From: Sitta carolinensis
Taxonomy: Eukaryota > Chordata > Aves > Passeriformes > Sittidae
Direction of reading: 5' to 3'
NCBI GenBank assembly: GCA_032173965.1
Contig: CM063298.1
Span: forward strand, 6,369,001 to 6,433,000
Length of the DNA stretch: 64,000 bases
In this document: positions 60,520 through 64,000 of the stretch, piece by piece
Position numbering within the stretch: the stretch's first letter is position 1
Layout: each line of letters opens with the position of its first letter
The notes under the pieces: model-generated
Told to the model about the DNA's origin: nothing
The model's input: the letters and a program-made list of their open reading frames with translations, nothing else
The model's database searches: none
Translations under genes and position numbers: made by a program

Positions 60520-61736
60520 CAGAGAAGGTGTTCCTGTCCCCTTCCAGGAATATAGTGGATGCTGGGTCCTGCAGTGGCATGGGAGACACCAAGTCAGAAG
60601 ATGTCTCTATCCCACAGCTCTGGCTCACCAGCCCAAGTTCCAGTCAGCATTAAACCGAAACCACTTCTACATATTTTGGGATGCAAACAAGCATTTGTCC
60701 TCAGTACATCTGTGTCTTATGCTAGGAGAGGTCAAAATGATATCAAATCATCTTTAGAGGGCAAGAGCTGCAATGCCTGTTAACCTTCAGTGTTCTCTCG
60801 CAAGCAAAGTCCCCAAATCCCCTCCTCTAAAAATAATGCAACATAATTATGCCATTCATCACTTTTGTTTCCCCTCCCCTTTTTCACCACACAACTCTTT
60901 AACCTACAGCCAAAGCTGTCTTTCCCTAAGCAGAATTTTGATAATACAGTGCTATTCTCATCTCCAGCAAGTTTTACTGTAATTACAGAGATGTGTTGCA
61001 GATATTACACACTCTATAATTAGCACTAATTGCATTACATTGTCACAAAGAAGTCATTTACTCTCCATGAGTTCATGAGATTGGTCTGGACAGTTTAACA
61101 GAGATGAGAAGCACTTAATCCCACAGAAGTGGCCAGCAGAAGCAAAGACAGCATCCATAAGGCTCTCATGGACCTACCTCCAAGAAGAAGAGTTGGGGCA
61201 AAAATGAGCAAAAAGGCTTCTCCACAATGACAACCTCTGCCAGTCTAGGAAGTTCTCAGATAATGGGGAAGATGGAATGCTACAAGTTGGGGCTTTTTTG
61301 GTTTTTTTTGTGGGGGGAAGTGTGGGTTGAAGCCTGTTCTAAACTGGTGGTGGCTGGGAAGAATTTCTATGGATGCTGTGCCTGTGGGAGTGTACAGCCC
61401 CAGTATGACATGCTTTCCCTTCCTGATGCCCCACAGATAATAATTTGCTACTTCTCTTCTCCCCTGACATCACTTTCTGCAGCCCATGAGAAGGAAAGTG
61501 GCAGGAAAATCAGAAGAGCTGGAGCTCAGGGTCCTGCTGGTTGCTGGGGAGCTCACGCTATGCTGCTGCTTCCCTCCTCCCATGTCTTGCACAAAAAAGG
61601 GAGAGAAAGAATTTGAATGCAGAAACAGAATTGCTTCATTGTGTTCACTGGCACCACATGGAAACCTCAGTCTCCACCCCTGGCATTTCACTGGGGAACC
61701 TGGCTGAGGCCCTTATGTGAGACCTCTATAAACACA

Positions 61737-61773
61737 CTTAGATACCAGATACTTGCTTTATCTGGTATCTAAG
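61737..61773. repeat. Perfect 15-bp inverted repeat with 7-nt loop
   Basis: The left arm CTTAGATACCAGATA (61737-61751) is exactly complementary to the right arm TATCTGGTATCTAAG (61759-61773). The loop is CTTGCTT. Pairing stops sharply at both ends. Confidence 0.9.
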
Positions 61774-64000
61774 CAAACCCTAAGTTTTGAGGATTGTCCT
61801 GGAACACACTCTCTAGGGCCCCAGTTTGTCTCTGGCCTATTTCCTGATACCTGCTCAGATGCAGGATTCCTCCATGCAGAGCTCAGCTCATCCCTTGCTC
61901 CTTGCTCTGCTGTGAGCACCACAGGCTGGGTGCTTATTAGGGTAGTTTGCCCCATCTGGGAACCAAAGAGCTGCACTAAGGGTTACCTGAGGAATTTCCC
62001 TCTGTCTGGTTGGGATTTGACCCTGCACTTTTATCTCTTATCCCTTAGAGTGTTTTCTACCTATATCTTAGGTCTACTAAGGGCTTGAGTCCTTTATTTT
62101 TTTCTCTACTACAGCAGTGTCCCATTCCTACAGCCCCTTTGGCTTTCCCTGGCACTCAACAGGCGCTCTAGGATTGCAGCAATGCTCTGAGTAAGGATGC
62201 AGCACTCCAGGATGGATGGACTACAATTGGAGGAGAGCAAAAGGGAGCAGAGAAGGCCAATGGTGGAGGTGGAGAGGCTCTGCTTTGTATTTAAATCCAG
62301 TTCAATCCTTTGCCAGCTGAATTGGTTTTGACAGGGCCCAGATGGAAACAGTTCATGCACATGAAGGAAAGAGCCATCACTTAGTGAGAGGCAAAGCTGA
62401 CCTGGCAGAAGGCACAAGAGGGTCGGGATGCCATGCTGCAAAAAAATGTCTCTGCATGTAGGGGATGGGGGAGCAACCACTGTAGAGGGGGATCTGTGCC
62501 ATCATGCAGCTCTGCCCAGGAAGGAGATAACTCACATACCCAAAAACCTGGCCAGGTGCATCAGGTATGCAGAGATTTCTTTGCTTAAGCAAAGAGAAGT
62601 GTGATGTTTTGGCATAGGAATAAGGATGGTTCCTGCTGGTGTCCTTCTAGAGTGAGGTTCCATCATGGTGGGGTCCCCACAGAAGGACACCAGGGATCAG
62701 TCTGGCTCCAAAGGCTTTGCAAGATCAAAAGGCAAAGGCAGGACCAGCCTGGGAGGGCAAGATGGCAACACCTCAGCACAGTGGAACTGGAAACAGGCCA
62801 GCATCCATGACCATGCTTCCCCAGATGGGATGTCTGGCCTTGCTTGGGTTGGGCTCTTCATCACAATTAATTCCAGTATAAAACATAATAAATGAGAAGA
62901 AATAAAAATGGCTTAGCAAGCTCCAGCCCTTGGATGTGCTTCTGGTGTCTACAACCCCTACCAGACCTGACTGGACCTCTTGTCCATCACTGCTAACATT
63001 GTTCATAGCATTTCCAGAGGAAAACCCAAGCCTTCTCCTAAACTTAGGAGCCAGAGGCTGGTGCGGCTGGAAAGTAGGAGGTTGTGGCTTCTTGCAGAAT
63101 ACAGGTTTATGGGCACAATTACAGCTCCTGGGTCTGAAGCTCACTGCATCTTTTCACCTCTGCAACAATGAATTTTTCAAGCCAAGGATGCACTGGGAGA
63201 CCTGGTGCCTCCGTTTTACTTCTCCCAGATGACTAGCATGGGCCATGTCCCTGTGAGGCCAGGAATGGACCATAAGCAAAATTCATTAAGGTGTTGCCCC
63301 TACTTGGACCACACCAAGCCCATGCCAGGCAAACAAGTTGGGAGGGGCCTCTGCTTCTTTCCAAGAAAATCTAGTAAATTTGATCCCTAGCTCTAGCAAA
63401 AGAAGCAAAACCCCACTGTTTTCCCAAAAGCCTTGGGGCTCTTGAGGCAGGGAGGGAGGGCCAGCAAGAGTTTTGTGTGTCAAAGAATCTCAGCTCACTG
63501 GCCAGTGGCCAAGGACTTTTCATGTGGATTTCCAGCCTCTGCCAGGAGACTCTCAGATGCTGGAAGAGCCTTTAATTCAAACCAGGTGCCTCTGAAAGGA
63601 AAACACTCAGAAAGACGAACTTGATCACTTTCCCTCAAGAAAAAAAAAAGTATAATAATGAAGGCAATCGTGCACATTTCAGTGAATGATCCTTCCTGGC
63701 ACAGCTCTCCATGCTCCCAACTGCCCACTCCAACCATGGAAACTGAAACCTCTGGTGGGCAGGAGGGAGAAGAGCCAAGCCCAGCACCCGCAAAGGAGCC
63801 CCAGGCTGGTCAAAATCCACCACAAACAACTTTTGTCACCCTGCCCTGCTCTGTTCATGAGCTGAGCATCAGCTCTCCCTCAAGCTACTTGAGAGCACCA
63901 GAGGGAAGCTGCAGCTCAGGAGTGATCCCTGCTGGGAAGCTGGGATGGACAACAACAATGGCACCAACACCAGCCAGTCCCCAGCCTTCACTGCTGCAAA

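Larger units (their letters stand above)
1..64000 (-). other. CACNA1G: CACNA1G gene span (Cav3.1 T-type calcium channel alpha-1G), partial at both ends
   Basis: The whole window lies within one minus-strand gene. Nineteen exons join in phase into a four-domain voltage-gated calcium channel, from the end of IS3 to IIIS5. The family is shown by arginine-rich S4 helices, pore glutamates in TLEGW (domain I) and LTQEDW (domain II), and long I-II and II-III linkers. Cav3.1 is preferred over Cav3.2 and Cav3.3 because of the I-II linker text [13 protein letters not shown] and [10 protein letters not shown], the cysteine cluster SSCKISSPC, and the II-III cassette beginning EISKRE. Cav3.1 carries transient low-threshold calcium current in neurons and pacemaker cells; that role is family knowledge. 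The first exons (N-terminus, IS1-IS3) and those after IIIS5 are outside the window. All placed introns are GT-AG. One exon carries an apparent 1-nt deletion. Confidence 0.93.
54595..64000 (-). other. CACNA1G upstream intron (partial, at least 9.4 kb)
   Basis: The IS1-IS3 exons expected upstream were not found, so this is read as one intron running off the window. It holds two CR1-family fragments (about 55560-55810 and 60209-60320), a pair of overlapping hairpins (60461-60519) and a 15-bp perfect hairpin (61737-61773). Confidence 0.7.

Noticed and set aside
1..64000. Assignment to CACNA1H or CACNA1I
   Set aside because: The I-II linker text ([21 protein letters not shown]) and the EISKRE cassette fit CACNA1G; the CACNA1I linker is quite different in my memory.
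1..64000. CRISPR array, operon or bacterial-type system
   Set aside because: The window is intron-rich vertebrate DNA with no regularly spaced repeats and no prokaryotic gene layout.

Overview
The window is vertebrate, and most likely avian, genomic DNA. Almost all of it lies inside one gene on the minus strand: CACNA1G, which encodes the pore-forming alpha-1G subunit of the T-type (low-voltage-activated) calcium channel Cav3.1. A bird source is suggested by several CR1 LINE tails (the avian-style 'GAATCATAGAATGG' ends) and by a protein that is close to, but distinct from, the mammalian one. The transcript runs from high to low coordinates. The first coding exons (N-terminus and IS1-IS3) lie to the right of the window. 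The exons after IIIS5 lie to the left.

I placed 19 coding exons by joining GT-AG boundaries so that reading phase and family sequence agree across each junction. They cover about 3.8 kb of coding sequence. 54.6-49.7 kb: end of IS3, IS4, IS5, the turret, the domain I pore loop (TLEGW) and the start of IS6. 48.1-45.4 kb: the end of IS6, the whole I-II linker with a nine-histidine run, and IIS1. A 15.9 kb intron follows. 29.5-26.6 kb: IIS2 to IIS6 with the domain II pore glutamate (LTQEDW). 22.4-13.1 kb: the II-III linker, including a 69-nt cassette that is alternatively spliced in mammals. 12.0-1.4 kb: IIIS1 to IIIS5.

The exons act together as one protein: a voltage-sensing, calcium-selective plasma-membrane channel. 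Introns hold CR1 fragments, homopolymers, a small CpG-rich island and several perfect inverted repeats. I saw no second protein-coding gene, RNA gene, CRISPR array or gene cluster.

The points most worth a second look all concern CACNA1G. (1) One C appears to be missing near the 3' end of the exon at 13111-13210. As written, this breaks the frame into the next exon and gives an early stop, so it is either an assembly indel or a real lesion. (2) A 129-nt intron in the II-III linker is a multiple of three and open throughout, so retaining it would insert 43 residues. (3) The cassette exon has an unusually long, uninterrupted polypyrimidine tract with a G-run motif on the opposite strand. (4) A CpG-rich block sits in the middle of the 15.9 kb intron. 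I did not find an undescribed multi-gene system here.
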